64,000 bases of DNA, taken from Sulfurospirillum diekertiae (GTDB taxonomy: Bacteria > Campylobacterota > Campylobacteria > Campylobacterales > Sulfurospirillaceae). The stretch covers positions 1,686,207-1,750,206 of the forward strand of contig NZ_CP021416.1 in assembly GCF_002162315.1 (NCBI RefSeq). The letters run 5' to 3'. The stretch's first letter is position 1, and every line of letters begins with the position of its first letter. Made by a program: the position numbers and the translations under genes. The notes under the pieces were generated by a model. It saw only the letters and a program-made list of their open reading frames with translations. It did no database searches and was not told the origin of the DNA. Of this stretch, positions 38,634 through 50,642 are shown one piece after another.

Positions 38634-39437
38634 TTACTCCTTCACTTGATTAAAGAACTCTTCAAAATCACTCTCGATGCGACCAAAGCAGAAAAAATCT
38701 ACAGTTGTATCTTCATCTTTGAGTTGTGCTTTTTGTTTGATTGCCATGCATCCTTGAGGAACAAAGCCATCAAAGTAGAGTCCATCGGTAATAGATTCTA
38801 CAAAATGAAGCGTTTGAAACCGTTGGATAAACGCCTCATTTTGGAGTTCTTGTGCAATGGAATACATTTCTCTTTCCCCTTCTCTCAAAATGGGTGCTTG
38901 GGAAAAAATGGCTGAGAGTTTTTCATGCAACTCATACAACCCAACTTGTGCTGAGATGTCTTTGAGTTCGCGCATTTGACAGCCAAAGAGTCGTTGTAAA
39001 AACTGCTCCACTTTAGCGTTAAACTTTAAAACAACCTCATGTTCATCAAAGACTAAAATCAAAAAACGATTCTGTACCGTTACTAACTCTTTAAAAGGAG
39101 AATTGGCTGTTTTTTCAACAATACAAAAAAGATTGTGTTCGTGGGATGAGCGTTTAATTTTATCAATATTTTTAATTTCTAAAGGATGGGTTGGATCCAA
39201 TTTTTCTTGCCAATATCCCATTAAAGCACGGTGTGTTGGAACACGTCCGCCGCTTACATGTAACTGTTCTAGGGAACCCACATCAGAGAGTTTTTTAAAA
39301 TAAATACGTATGGTTGAAGGAGAGATCCCTAATGTCATCTTCATCTGTAATTCTAAAGATCCAATAGGCATTCTTGATTTAAGATAGGTTTGAATAATGG
39401 CATCTAAAATCAACTCTTGCTTCGACGGTTTTTTCAT
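38634..39437 (-). CDS. hrcA: Heat-inducible transcription repressor HrcA
   Basis: HrcA represses class I heat-shock genes by binding CIRCE. The protein is about 267 aa from the ATG at 39437 (MKKPSKQELILD); a GTG three codons earlier (39446) is possible. It has the winged-helix N-terminus with SPSTIRIYFKKLSDVGSLEQ and the C-terminal FDGFVP region. The GAAGAG ribosome site lies inside one arm of a degenerate CIRCE. One TTACATGTAA copy (39254) encodes QLHVSGG in the wing. Confidence 0.93.
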   Translation of the reverse strand: MKKPSKQELILDAIIQTYLKSRMPIGSLELQMKMTLGISPSTIRIYFKKLSDVGSLEQLHVSGGRVPTHRALMGYWQEKLDPTHPLEIKNIDKIKRSSHEHNLFCIVEKTANSPFKELVTVQNRFLILVFDEHEVVLKFNAKVEQFLQRLFGCQMRELKDISAQVGLYELHEKLSAIFSQAPILREGEREMYSIAQELQNEAFIQRFQTLHFVESITDGLYFDGFVPQGCMAIKQKAQLKDEDTTVDFFCFGRIESDFEEFFNQVKE

Positions 39438-39439
39438 TT

Positions 39440-39466
39440 TTAGCACTCTTCATGTTTAATTGCTGA
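39440..39466 (-). promoter_or_regulatory. Degenerate CIRCE operator of hrcA
   Basis: On the minus strand TCAGCAATT, a 9-bp spacer and GAGTGCTAA follow each other. The second arm is a perfect CIRCE half-site, and the first matches 6 of 9. It covers the predicted transcription start and the ribosome site, as expected for HrcA autoregulation. Confidence 0.65.
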
Positions 39467-39470
39467 GGAA

Positions 39471-39500
39471 ATTATACAACATTGAGTGCATTGATGTCAA
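39471..39500 (-). promoter_or_regulatory. Sigma70 promoter of hrcA-grpE-dnaK
   Basis: The minus strand reads TTGACA (39500-39495), an 18-bp spacer and TATAAT (39476-39471). Both boxes are perfect. The transcription start would fall in the CIRCE site. Confidence 0.75.
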
Positions 39501-39603
39501 GTAATAAATAAAAAGGGCATGGGCATAGATTTACATGTAAAGGAAAAGCTCTCAAAAGGGCATAGTGATTTAATAATAAGGAAAGGTTTAAAAGAAGTAG
39601 TAA

Positions 39604-39774
39604 TTAACGAATAGGATGTTTAAGGCGTTTTTTATTGCGCATTAAGAGAAGTTTGATGAAATGTTTTATTTCGCCTTTACTCTCTTTGAGCTTGGAGAAA
39701 AAAGTTTCTTTTTCAGTAATGGTGGTGAAGATGTCATTTAAAGCTTGTCTTTCATTTTGGGACAACGTACTCAC
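39604..39774 (-). CDS. Small protein of 56 aa, translationally coupled to the XRE regulator
   Basis: A GTG at 39774 overlaps the TGA of the upstream helix-turn-helix gene (GTGA) and opens a 56-residue frame: STLSQNERQALNDIFTTI, then KLKESKGEIKHFIKLLLM, ending RNKKRLKHPIR. It is helical and basic at the C-terminus, with no signal peptide. I do not recognise the family. The overlap and reading-frame quality argue that it is a real gene. A toxin-antitoxin or regulator-partner pair is only a possibility. Confidence 0.55.
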   Translation of the reverse strand: MSTLSQNERQALNDIFTTITEKETFFSKLKESKGEIKHFIKLLLMRNKKRLKHPIR

Positions 39775-40019
39775 TTTTCATCCTTTAGTTCATGTGCTAT
39801 GCGTTGAATTAAACGCAAGGCATCGCCCTCTTCCAGTTCACCAAGCATTTTAAAAATAGCTGATGCTGCTTGAGGTTGTGAATTACCAAGTTTCCAATCT
39901 TGATAAGTTCGCATCGATACGCCCAATTTATCTGCCATCTCACGCTGAGAAATTTTCTTGCCTAAAAATTTAGACTCAACAGCATTATGAAGGAGATTAA
40001 AAATATCGTTTGTTTTCAT
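39771..40019 (-). CDS. Small XRE-family helix-turn-helix protein
   Basis: This 82-aa protein is almost entirely a helix-turn-helix domain: KKISQREMADKLGVSMRTYQDWK at about residues 19-41, then a helical tail. It is a DNA-binding regulator without a sensor domain. Its stop overlaps the start of the 56-aa gene. About 330 bp of AT-rich DNA lie upstream, in which its own promoter and operator should sit. Confidence 0.75.
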   Translation of the reverse strand: MKTNDIFNLLHNAVESKFLGKKISQREMADKLGVSMRTYQDWKLGNSQPQAASAIFKMLGELEEGDALRLIQRIAHELKDEK

Positions 40020-40351
40020 GTATAGGATTCTAGCTAAGGCTGGTTTAATTATACATAAATACGATTATTTTATAAGTTATTATATCTAAAAAATAACATT
40101 TTAGTATGTTAATACTACATTATTTTGGTTAAAAATACTTTTTTTTAAGTATATTACTCATTTAATGTTTATTTTTATACGGTTTTACGTATATTATATA
40201 GAAAAATATTGAAAGAAAAAGAATTAAGAGTGAAATTTAGATACTTAGAAGTTAAGTAGTTGAATCAATTTTACATGTAATGAAGAAAAAAGAGAGGAAA
40301 GGGAAAAGAAGAGATGTAGGATGAAAATTTCATCCTACAGTAAAGCACTGA
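40020..40351. other. AT-rich intergenic region between the XRE gene and rpsO
   Basis: I see no gene here. The part nearest the XRE gene (40030-40200) is extremely AT-rich with several TATA-like boxes and short inverted repeats, so it likely holds that gene's promoter. A TTACATGTAA copy is at 40271, and the rpsO terminator is at 40315-40339. Confidence 0.6.
40315..40339 (-). terminator. Terminator of rpsO
   Basis: TGTAGGATGAAA pairs with TTTCATCCTACA around a 1-nt centre, giving a 12-bp inverted repeat 12 bp after the rpsO stop; the minus strand continues in a pyrimidine-rich stretch. Confidence 0.7.
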
Positions 40352-40630
40352 CTATTTTTTATTATCTCTAATAGAAAGCTCTTTAATGATTTTGCTATAT
40401 GTGACAAAATCTTTACGTTTAAGATATTGCATCAATCGTTTACGTTGACCGACGAGTTTAAGAAGTCCTAGTCTTGAAGAGTGATCTTTTTTATTACTCT
40501 GAAGATGTTCTGTTAAATCAACAATTCTTTTAGAAAGAAGCGCGATTTGTACCTCTGGAGAACCTGTGTCTCCCTCTTTTCTGCCAAACTGACTAACAAT
40601 TACTTGTTTTTCCGCCGAACCTAAAGCCAT
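40352..40630 (-). CDS. rpsO: 30S ribosomal protein S15
   Basis: S15 binds the central domain of 16S rRNA early in 30S assembly. The protein has family blocks KEGDTGSPEVQIALLSKRI, HLQSNKKDHSSRLGL and RKRLMQYLKRKD. The ATG has a strong AGGAGG. A GCTTTT/AAAAGC hairpin lies in the leader at about 40655-40672, a position where S15 mRNAs of other bacteria carry autoregulatory structure; that role is not shown here. Confidence 0.97.
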   Translation of the reverse strand: MALGSAEKQVIVSQFGRKEGDTGSPEVQIALLSKRIVDLTEHLQSNKKDHSSRLGLLKLVGQRKRLMQYLKRKDFVTYSKIIKELSIRDNKK

Positions 40631-40869
40631 AATGACCTCCTGATTGGTATTTAATTTTTGCTTTTAAACAAAAGCTTGAAATTGTAGCTAAAAAAATTAA
40701 AATTGTCTATGGGCACTCTGCCACAACCTTCTATCTTCCAAAAAGCTTCTGAGACAACTTCAAGTCTGTCAAGGATTTAGGAGTTATTTTCCTAATTAAA
40801 GCTAAATATAACGTTTATTTAGTACAATATTTATCTTATTTAACCTATAAATATGTCCGAGGGAAAACT

Positions 40870-41274
40870 ATGTTATTAACTAAAGCGAGTGAGTATGCAC
40901 TGCTATCATTGATTATTATTTCTCAAAAGAATAGCCCACAAGATGTTGATACACTCTCCAATCAACTCGGTATTTCCAAGAGCTTTTTAGCTAAAATCCT
41001 TCAAGCACTTGCAAAAGAAAACATTCTTAGCTCCTTTAAAGGTGCTCATGGTGGTTTTATGCTCGCTCAAAAGCCAGAAAATCTCACACTCAAAATGATT
41101 GTCGAATGCGCTGAAAAAAAGCAAACAATGGTTTTTGAATGTTCTCCTTCAACACAAAAATGTCCTGGTGGCAAAGGAACATACTGTCGTGTTTGGCCAA
41201 TTCTTAATAAGCTTCAAACGAAAATTGATCTATTTTTAGATAATATGACACTTAAAGATATTATTGAAATTTAA
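40870..41274 (+). CDS. Rrf2-family regulator with cysteine cluster
   Basis: This 134-aa Rrf2 protein has the winged helix (KASEYALLSLIII, ISKSFLAKILQAL, FKGAHGGFMLA) and four cysteines at about 80, 91, 98 and 106, three of them spaced C-x6-C-x7-C. That resembles the Fe-S site of IscR/NsrR/RirA, though the spacing is not typical. It is located 9 bp before flhA, as in C. jejuni, so it may link redox state or iron to flagellar export. A TACAAT box is at 40823-40828. Confidence 0.85.
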   Translation: MLLTKASEYALLSLIIISQKNSPQDVDTLSNQLGISKSFLAKILQALAKENILSSFKGAHGGFMLAQKPENLTLKMIVECAEKKQTMVFECSPSTQKCPGGKGTYCRVWPILNKLQTKIDLFLDNMTLKDIIEI

Positions 41275-41283
41275 GGGTGTTGA

Positions 41284-43476
41284 TTGGCTAAAAATCAAAA
41301 TGCGCTCTTCGCTAGGGTTATTCCTTACTTAGAGCCTCTTGTCAAAGCAAAAGATCTTACTGTTGTTGTTTTTATCGTCTCTATTATGGCGATTATTATT
41401 GTTCCGCTTCCAAGTGCTATACTCGATTTTTTCTTAGTCATTTCACTCTCTATTTCTGTTTTGATTATTCTGATTTCGCTTTATATTCCAAGGCCAACCG
41501 ATCTTTCAACCTTTCCAACCCTTATTTTGATCATCACGCTTTTCCGACTTTCTTTGAATATTGCAACCACGAGAATGATTCTTACCAATGGACATTTAGG
41601 CCCTGATGCTGTGAGTGAAATTGTCTCTAGTTTTGGGCAATTCGTTGTTGGAGGTAATTATGTCATTGGTGTTGTTGTCTTTACCATTCTTGTTTTAATT
41701 AACTTTATGGTCATTACTAAAGGTTCAACAAGGGTTGCAGAGGTTGCAGCACGTTTTACCCTCGATGCGATGCCGGGCAAACAAATGGCGATTGATGCCG
41801 ATCTGAATGCTGGTTTGATTGATGAAAAAACGGCACGTAAACGTCGCGAAGACATTATTCAAGAAGCTAACTTTTATGGAGCAATGGACGGTTCGAGTAA
41901 GTTTGTTAAAGGTGACGCTGTTGCGGGTATCATCATCACTATTATTAACATTATTGGTGGTTTTTTAATTGGTTCATTCCAACATGGACTTGATCTTGGA
42001 ACCAGTGCGCAAACCTATACCATTCTTACGATTGGTGACGGTTTGGTTTCACAGCTTCCAGCCCTTATTACTTCAACCGCTACGGGTATTTTGATTACGC
42101 GTGCCAATAAAGCAGATGATGTAAGCTTTTCTGATGGTGCTGTTCAACAACTTTTTGGAGAGCATAAAACACTGCTTATTGTAGGTTTTATTTTAGTCTT
42201 ATTTTCTCTTGTACCAGGACTTCCAACGCTTTCGCTTATGTTTGTTGGAGCAATCTTTTTGGGACTGGGTTATCTTGTAAAACAAACCAATGATGGAAGC
42301 TTTTCATTTCAAAAATTCTTTGCTTCTACTCCTGTTGCTATGCAAAAAGCTAAACAAGAAGCAGACAGTAAAGCACAAGCCAGTGCAGCACCCAAGAAAA
42401 GCCCAGAAGAACTACGAAAAGAAGAAGAAACAACGCTTAATGATATTCTTAAATTGGAAATCTTGGAGCTTGATTTAGGCTATCAACTCATCAAATTGGC
42501 TGATCCTGCACAAGGGGGTGACCTACTTGAGAGAGTTAAAAGTATGCGTCGTAAAATTGCCTCTGATTTTGGCTATCTCATTCCACAAGTCAGAATTCGT
42601 GATAACTTACATCTAAGCCCAAATCATTACCAACTCTTATTAAAAGGTATTGAAATTGGTAATGGTGAGATTTATCCTGATAAATTCATGGCAATGGATA
42701 GTGGATTAACCATTGACAAAGTTCAAGGTATCCCAACCAAAGAGCCTGCGTTTGGACTGGATGCCATCTGGATTGAAGCAGCATTAAAAGAAGATGCCAT
42801 TATTAAAGGCTATACAACGGTAGATCCAGCAACGGTTATTTCAACACACTTAAGCGAATTAATCAAAAAATATGCCGAAGAGCTTCTTACCCGTCAAGAA
42901 GTTCAAAGCCTTATTGATAAATTGCAAAAAGACTACCCAGTGGTTGTTAATGACTGTCTCAAAGTGGCCAATGTTGGGCTTATTCAAAAAGTACTTAAAG
43001 CGCTTCTTCATGAGAAGATACCTATTAAAGACCTTCTCACGATTGTTGAGACGATCAGTGATGTCGCTGAAGTCACTAAAAATGTCTCAATCATTGTTGA
43101 GCAAGTACGTGCTAAGCTTTCTCGTGTTATCACGAAGCAATATAAAGATGACAATGGTGTTTTAAAGCTTCTCACGTTTAATGCTGGAACAGAACAAAAA
43201 CTTTTGGATGCTCTTAGAGAACGTGATGGTGTACGCGATCTTGTCCTTAACATTGGTCAAATCAATACACTTGTTAAAGAATGTAGCGATGAAGCAAGCA
43301 AGCTACTCCATAAAGGCGTTGCACCTGTTGTCATCATCGTTGATCCTCTTCTTCGAAAGTCACTTTCTGATATTTTCGAAAAATTTGGGCTTGATATCGT
43401 CGTTCTCTCTCATGCTGAGATTGATTCAAGTTCTAAATTTGAAGTTATGGGTTCTATCGAAATAGAAAAGCTCTAA
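41284..43476 (+). CDS. flhA: Flagellar biosynthesis protein FlhA
   Basis: FlhA is the major export-gate protein of the flagellar type III secretion system. The 730-aa protein starts at a TTG (AKNQNALFARVI), which matches homologue N-termini. Seven to eight membrane helices fill residues 25-330, with the conserved PRPTDLSTFPTLILIITLFRL loop split between helices and the FHIPEP-type DLNAGLIDE region; the cytoplasmic domain follows. In C. jejuni FlhA is also needed for RpoN-dependent flagellar gene control. Confidence 0.97.
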   Translation: MAKNQNALFARVIPYLEPLVKAKDLTVVVFIVSIMAIIIVPLPSAILDFFLVISLSISVLIILISLYIPRPTDLSTFPTLILIITLFRLSLNIATTRMILTNGHLGPDAVSEIVSSFGQFVVGGNYVIGVVVFTILVLINFMVITKGSTRVAEVAARFTLDAMPGKQMAIDADLNAGLIDEKTARKRREDIIQEANFYGAMDGSSKFVKGDAVAGIIITIINIIGGFLIGSFQHGLDLGTSAQTYTILTIGDGLVSQLPALITSTATGILITRANKADDVSFSDGAVQQLFGEHKTLLIVGFILVLFSLVPGLPTLSLMFVGAIFLGLGYLVKQTNDGSFSFQKFFASTPVAMQKAKQEADSKAQASAAPKKSPEELRKEEETTLNDILKLEILELDLGYQLIKLADPAQGGDLLERVKSMRRKIASDFGYLIPQVRIRDNLHLSPNHYQLLLKGIEIGNGEIYPDKFMAMDSGLTIDKVQGIPTKEPAFGLDAIWIEAALKEDAIIKGYTTVDPATVISTHLSELIKKYAEELLTRQEVQSLIDKLQKDYPVVVNDCLKVANVGLIQKVLKALLHEKIPIKDLLTIVETISDVAEVTKNVSIIVEQVRAKLSRVITKQYKDDNGVLKLLTFNAGTEQKLLDALRERDGVRDLVLNIGQINTLVKECSDEASKLLHKGVAPVVIIVDPLLRKSLSDIFEKFGLDIVVLSHAEIDSSSKFEVMGSIEIEKL

Positions 43477-43508
43477 AATAACCAATACATATATCATTAA
43501 GGATTTTT

Positions 43509-44534
43509 ATGAACCACAAAATACACCACCTCTCACACACGGATTTAGATGGCTATGGCTGTCAAATGGTGAGTGCCCATTATTTTAATTCGATCGCTTT
43601 TTATAACTCAAACTATGGTAAAGAGATCAATGAATGTTTTAATCAAATCTTAAATAACATTCAAACGTCTTCGCTACAAAAACATGTCATTCTTATCACC
43701 GATCTTAACCTTACCATGGATCAGGCAAAAGAGTTTGAATCCAAAGTCAGTATCTGTGATAAAGAGATTATGCTCTTTGTACTGGATCATCACAAAACAG
43801 GCCAAGAATGCGCGGATGCTTTTGAGTGGTACTTTTTAGATTCTAGCCGTTGCGCTACCAAAATCACTTATGACTTTTTCAGCGCCCTTTACGGTAAAAA
43901 TGCGAAACTAAGCAAATTTGTTGATGTTGTTAATGCTGTGGATATTTGGCTGGAAAATGAACCAGAATTTGAGCTAGGAAAAGTATGTATGGGACTCGTT
44001 AGTGGCGCTAAAGAGGTGAACAAAGTGATGTTCCCTGAAGAGAATAGCCACTATATCTTTTCACTCCTTACAAAAGCACAAGAATACTTTACATGTAAAG
44101 ATGCGCATATCGCTTTAGATGATGCTATTCATAACATTAAAAAGCAGTTTTTTGTAACATCAACCAATAATACACTCAGCAACTTAGTCTCTGCATATAA
44201 TGTCATTTTACTCACCAAGAACAGAGAGAGAATGCAAATTATGTATAAAGAATACAAGGGGATTTTAACATACAATATTGGCAATGTTTCCGTCATTGGC
44301 AATGACTTTTTAACTGCCAATCCTGATCTTGATTTTTTTATGGATATTACCTCAAAAAAAACTATTAGCCTACGCTCAAACGGTAAAGTAGATGTCAGCA
44401 AAATTGCTGCGCAAATCGCTAATGGTGGTGGTCACCACAATGCCAGTGGCGGACTTCTCAGCAATTTCAAAGATGCTTTTATCTATGATACTATCAAATC
44501 ACAAGTGATGAGTATCATCGCAAATAAAGGATAA
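43509..44534 (+). CDS. DHH-family phosphoesterase
   Basis: This 341-aa protein has the DHH metal motifs HTDLDGYGCQ (residues 10-19), LITDLN, LDHHKTGQ, and a C-terminal DHHA1 domain with NGGGHHNASGG. It belongs with NrnA/NrnB-like oligoribonuclease or cyclic-dinucleotide-degrading enzymes; the exact substrate cannot be read. It follows flhA by 32 bp and is followed by an acidic small gene after 2 bp. A TTACATGTAA at 44089 encodes YFTCKDAH. Confidence 0.88.
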   Translation: MNHKIHHLSHTDLDGYGCQMVSAHYFNSIAFYNSNYGKEINECFNQILNNIQTSSLQKHVILITDLNLTMDQAKEFESKVSICDKEIMLFVLDHHKTGQECADAFEWYFLDSSRCATKITYDFFSALYGKNAKLSKFVDVVNAVDIWLENEPEFELGKVCMGLVSGAKEVNKVMFPEENSHYIFSLLTKAQEYFTCKDAHIALDDAIHNIKKQFFVTSTNNTLSNLVSAYNVILLTKNRERMQIMYKEYKGILTYNIGNVSVIGNDFLTANPDLDFFMDITSKKTISLRSNGKVDVSKIAAQIANGGGHHNASGGLLSNFKDAFIYDTIKSQVMSIIANKG

Positions 44535-44536
44535 TC

Positions 44537-44803
44537 ATGGAAGCCAACAAACTCAAACAAGAGCTCGAGCGTGCGGAAATTGAGATCGAGGAGATGTCAA
44601 TGCAACTGGCTGATATGCTTGGGGCTGCACTCTACTTTGCCGGTGCTAAAAAAGAAGATTTACCAAAAGCTATTGATCTTTACCTAAAAGGGCTTGATGA
44701 AGTATTTGAAGATGAAGATGAAGATAGTGAAATGGGCTTTGAAGAAGTTGTTGAAGTTATTGAATATATCAAAGCTAAAAACCCTAAACTTTTTCAACAC
44801 TAA
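44537..44803 (+). CDS. Small acidic protein of unknown function
   Basis: This 88-aa protein starts EANKLKQELERAEIEIEEMS, a probable short coiled coil, and has a strongly acidic stretch EVFEDEDEDSE near residues 54-64. I do not recognise a family. It begins 2 bp after the DHH gene and is surely co-transcribed with it, so it may be a partner of that enzyme. A strong terminator follows. Confidence 0.75.
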   Translation: MEANKLKQELERAEIEIEEMSMQLADMLGAALYFAGAKKEDLPKAIDLYLKGLDEVFEDEDEDSEMGFEEVVEVIEYIKAKNPKLFQH

Positions 44804-44806
44804 GCT

Positions 44807-44838
44807 GTGTAGAGAACTTCTCTCTACACCTTTTTTTT
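44807..44838 (+). terminator. Strong intrinsic terminator after the flhA operon
   Basis: GTGTAGAGA and TCTCTACAC form a perfect 9-bp stem with a 5-nt loop, followed by CTTTTTTTT. It overlaps the stop of the convergent cmoA gene. Confidence 0.9.
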
Positions 44839-45534
44839 CGCGATAAATGTCGCGAAATTTCCCCATTTAAAAATTGTTTCTATCGTTGAAAATCCTGCAT
44901 TTTTGAGCATTGCTTTGTTTTCTTCTTCCGTATAAGGGATCAGGACATTTTCTAATGCTTCACGTTTTTGAGCAATTTCAAATTCACTGTAACCTTGCTG
45001 GCGTTTAAAATCGTAGTAAAGATCTATCATCTGCTTATTGAGTTCTTTATCCTCAAATACAATTTTTTCACTAAAAACAAACAATCCGTTCGGATTAAGC
45101 GCTTGATAAATTTTAGCCACAAAATCAGCACGTTGGAGTGGACGAATAAACTGAAGCATGTAATTAGCAATAATGGCATCCTTAGAACCTAGATCAACGT
45201 GTGTCATATCTGCTTGTACAAACTCCACTGATGCTCCATATGCATGCACCTTTTGACGCGCTAAATTGAGCATTGCTTCGGCATTATCAATGCCTAAAAG
45301 ATGATAGCTTTTATCGCTTTGTTTATGCAAAGCCAAGAGCGTATTGGCCGTTGAACAACCAAGATCAACAATCTGCGCTCCCTCTTTTACATGGTGGCAA
45401 ATCGTTTTACATGTAAGATCAACGACCTCTTTATAAAAAGGAATTGAGCGCTCAAGCATATCGTCAAAAACGACTGCAACATCTTCATCAAACTCAAATT
45501 GTTTGGTTATTGGTTTGGTAAATACTTTATCCAT
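44824..45534 (-). CDS. cmoA: Carboxy-S-adenosyl-L-methionine synthase
   Basis: CmoA makes carboxy-SAM from SAM and prephenate for CmoB (23.5 kb). The 236-aa protein from the ATG at 45534 (MDKVFTKPITKQFEFD) has VDLGCSTANTLLALH and MLQFIRP. An in-frame ATG seven codons earlier lacks a ribosome site. A TATAAT at 45574-45569 (minus) would be its -10. A TTACATGTAA at 45407 encodes DLTCKTI. Confidence 0.94.
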   Translation of the reverse strand: MDKVFTKPITKQFEFDEDVAVVFDDMLERSIPFYKEVVDLTCKTICHHVKEGAQIVDLGCSTANTLLALHKQSDKSYHLLGIDNAEAMLNLARQKVHAYGASVEFVQADMTHVDLGSKDAIIANYMLQFIRPLQRADFVAKIYQALNPNGLFVFSEKIVFEDKELNKQMIDLYYDFKRQQGYSEFEIAQKREALENVLIPYTEEENKAMLKNAGFSTIETIFKWGNFATFIAKKKV

Positions 45535-45608
45535 TACAATCCATATCCATAGCATTAAATTCTTTTAAATTATAACAAAATATTAGTTAGTATTAAGCAT
45601 TCACTTCT

Positions 45609-45614
45609 TATACT
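45609..45614 (+). promoter_or_regulatory. Probable -10 element of the GGDEF gene at 45641
   Basis: TATACT lies 26 bp before the ATG and is divergent from the cmoA -10 at 45574-45569. Confidence 0.45.
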
Positions 45615-45640
45615 GTCACTACTTTCGCACAGGTACACCA

Positions 45641-46423
45641 ATGAACAAACAACTGCAAGAATTGACCGATCTAACGATTAAAGAGATACTTAACCTTGAA
45701 ATTGTTTTGCCTGAAATTTACCGTGACATCTTTTATACCAAAGCCAAAGAACTTGGCATCAAAGTGAGTGATATTGATAAAGAAGTCGCTTTGATCTACG
45801 CTTTGCAAAAAATTCAATATATTCAAAATGAGACTGAACGTTCAACATCGGCACTCAAAGAAAATGTTGTCAATGCACGTATTGCCATTGAAAATAAAGA
45901 TAATATGGCATTGCAATATATTGAAAACAATATGGTTGAGTTAGAATTCAAAATTGCTTCCTTGCAAGAAGAGCTTTACGTGGACGAGCTCACACGACTT
46001 TACAATCGAAGATGGCTTTTTGAAAAATTCCTCAAAGATGATCACTTTATCAGTAATGGTCTTTTAGCATTCATTGACATCAACGCCTTTAAAGCCGTCA
46101 ATGACAAATTTGGACATCTTGTGGGTGATAAAGTGTTACATGTTATGGGTAAAGTGCTTAAAAAAGTACAAAATACAACAGCTATTCGTTTTGCTGGAGA
46201 TGAATTTTTGATACTTCACAATAGCGAAAATGAAGAAGAAATACATAAAATTTTACATACTGTCAATCTTAACCTCAAAAAAACACCTTTTAAACACAAT
46301 CAAGAAATCTTTTATATTGATTTTTCATTTGGTGTTGCACCTTTTAAAGCCAAAGACTCTTTTAAAAGTGTACTTGAAACGGCTGATCTTAAAATGTACG
46401 ATTATAAAAAATCATTCAAGTAA
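45641..46423 (+). CDS. Cytoplasmic GGDEF-domain protein (AGDEF variant)
   Basis: This 260-aa protein has a helical N-terminal region of about 110 residues without a membrane segment, then a GGDEF domain with VDELTRLYNRRWL, FIDINAFKAVND and IRFAGDEFLIL. AGDEF in place of GGDEF still occurs in active cyclases. There is no RxxD inhibition site. It overlaps the end of the convergent ribF gene by 22 bp. Role in c-di-GMP signalling is likely but the stimulus is unknown. Confidence 0.85.
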   Translation: MNKQLQELTDLTIKEILNLEIVLPEIYRDIFYTKAKELGIKVSDIDKEVALIYALQKIQYIQNETERSTSALKENVVNARIAIENKDNMALQYIENNMVELEFKIASLQEELYVDELTRLYNRRWLFEKFLKDDHFISNGLLAFIDINAFKAVNDKFGHLVGDKVLHVMGKVLKKVQNTTAIRFAGDEFLILHNSENEEEIHKILHTVNLNLKKTPFKHNQEIFYIDFSFGVAPFKAKDSFKSVLETADLKMYDYKKSFK

Positions 46424-47224
46424 ACTCTGCACGTTCCTAGCTGTTTTCTAGCATCTTTGATATCTTTTTCGATCTGGAGTTTGAGATCAGTAAGCGTATT
46501 GAATTTTTGATTATCGCGCAAGAACTCTACAAAAAAGAGTTCAATTGTTCCATGAATTTCCGCAAGATTCTGATCTAAGATATGGGTCTCAACAGAAAAC
46601 TGACTGTCCGTACTGGTTCTCACACCAATAAACGAAACGGAATCATAAATTGTTTGCGCAATACGTGTGCGTGTTGCATAAACGCCTTCATGAGGAATAA
46701 GATACTCTAAGACTTTCATATTCAGTGTCGGAACCAGCTCTTTTTTCCCAATGCCCTGCCCTGTAATGACATCGCCAGAAATGGCATATTCGCGTCCTAA
46801 AAAACGGTTTGCCTCTTCCAGCTTCCCTTCTTGTAAATAGGTACGGATCAAGCTTGAATGAACCGAAATACCATGATAACAAAACTCATCCACAATCACC
46901 ACTTCGCCATCAAAAAATGTTTTGAGATCTTTGGCGGTGCATGAACGGTGTTGTCCAAAGCAAAAATCATAACCGACCACAATCTTTTTAAGATTTTTAA
47001 ATTCGTGCTTTAAGAGCGCTACAAATTCAGCGCCACTGAGATGTTTTACTTTGAGAAAATGAAAAAACATGCACGGATAGCCCGCATATTCGCTACGCTT
47101 AATCCCTGGTGTTAAATTGGCTTGGTCTTTGTCTATCACAAACAGTGCGCCATTTTCACCCAGCTGATTAAGAAGCTGTCTGTGCCCTACATGAATGCCA
47201 TCAAAACTACCGATGGCTAAGGTA

Positions 47225-50631
<3,407 letters not shown>

Positions 50632-50642
<11 letters not shown>

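Noticed and set aside
40020..40351. A replication origin in the AT-rich region near rpsO
   Set aside because: No DnaA-box cluster or dnaA/dnaN neighbourhood is seen; a promoter region explains the AT content.
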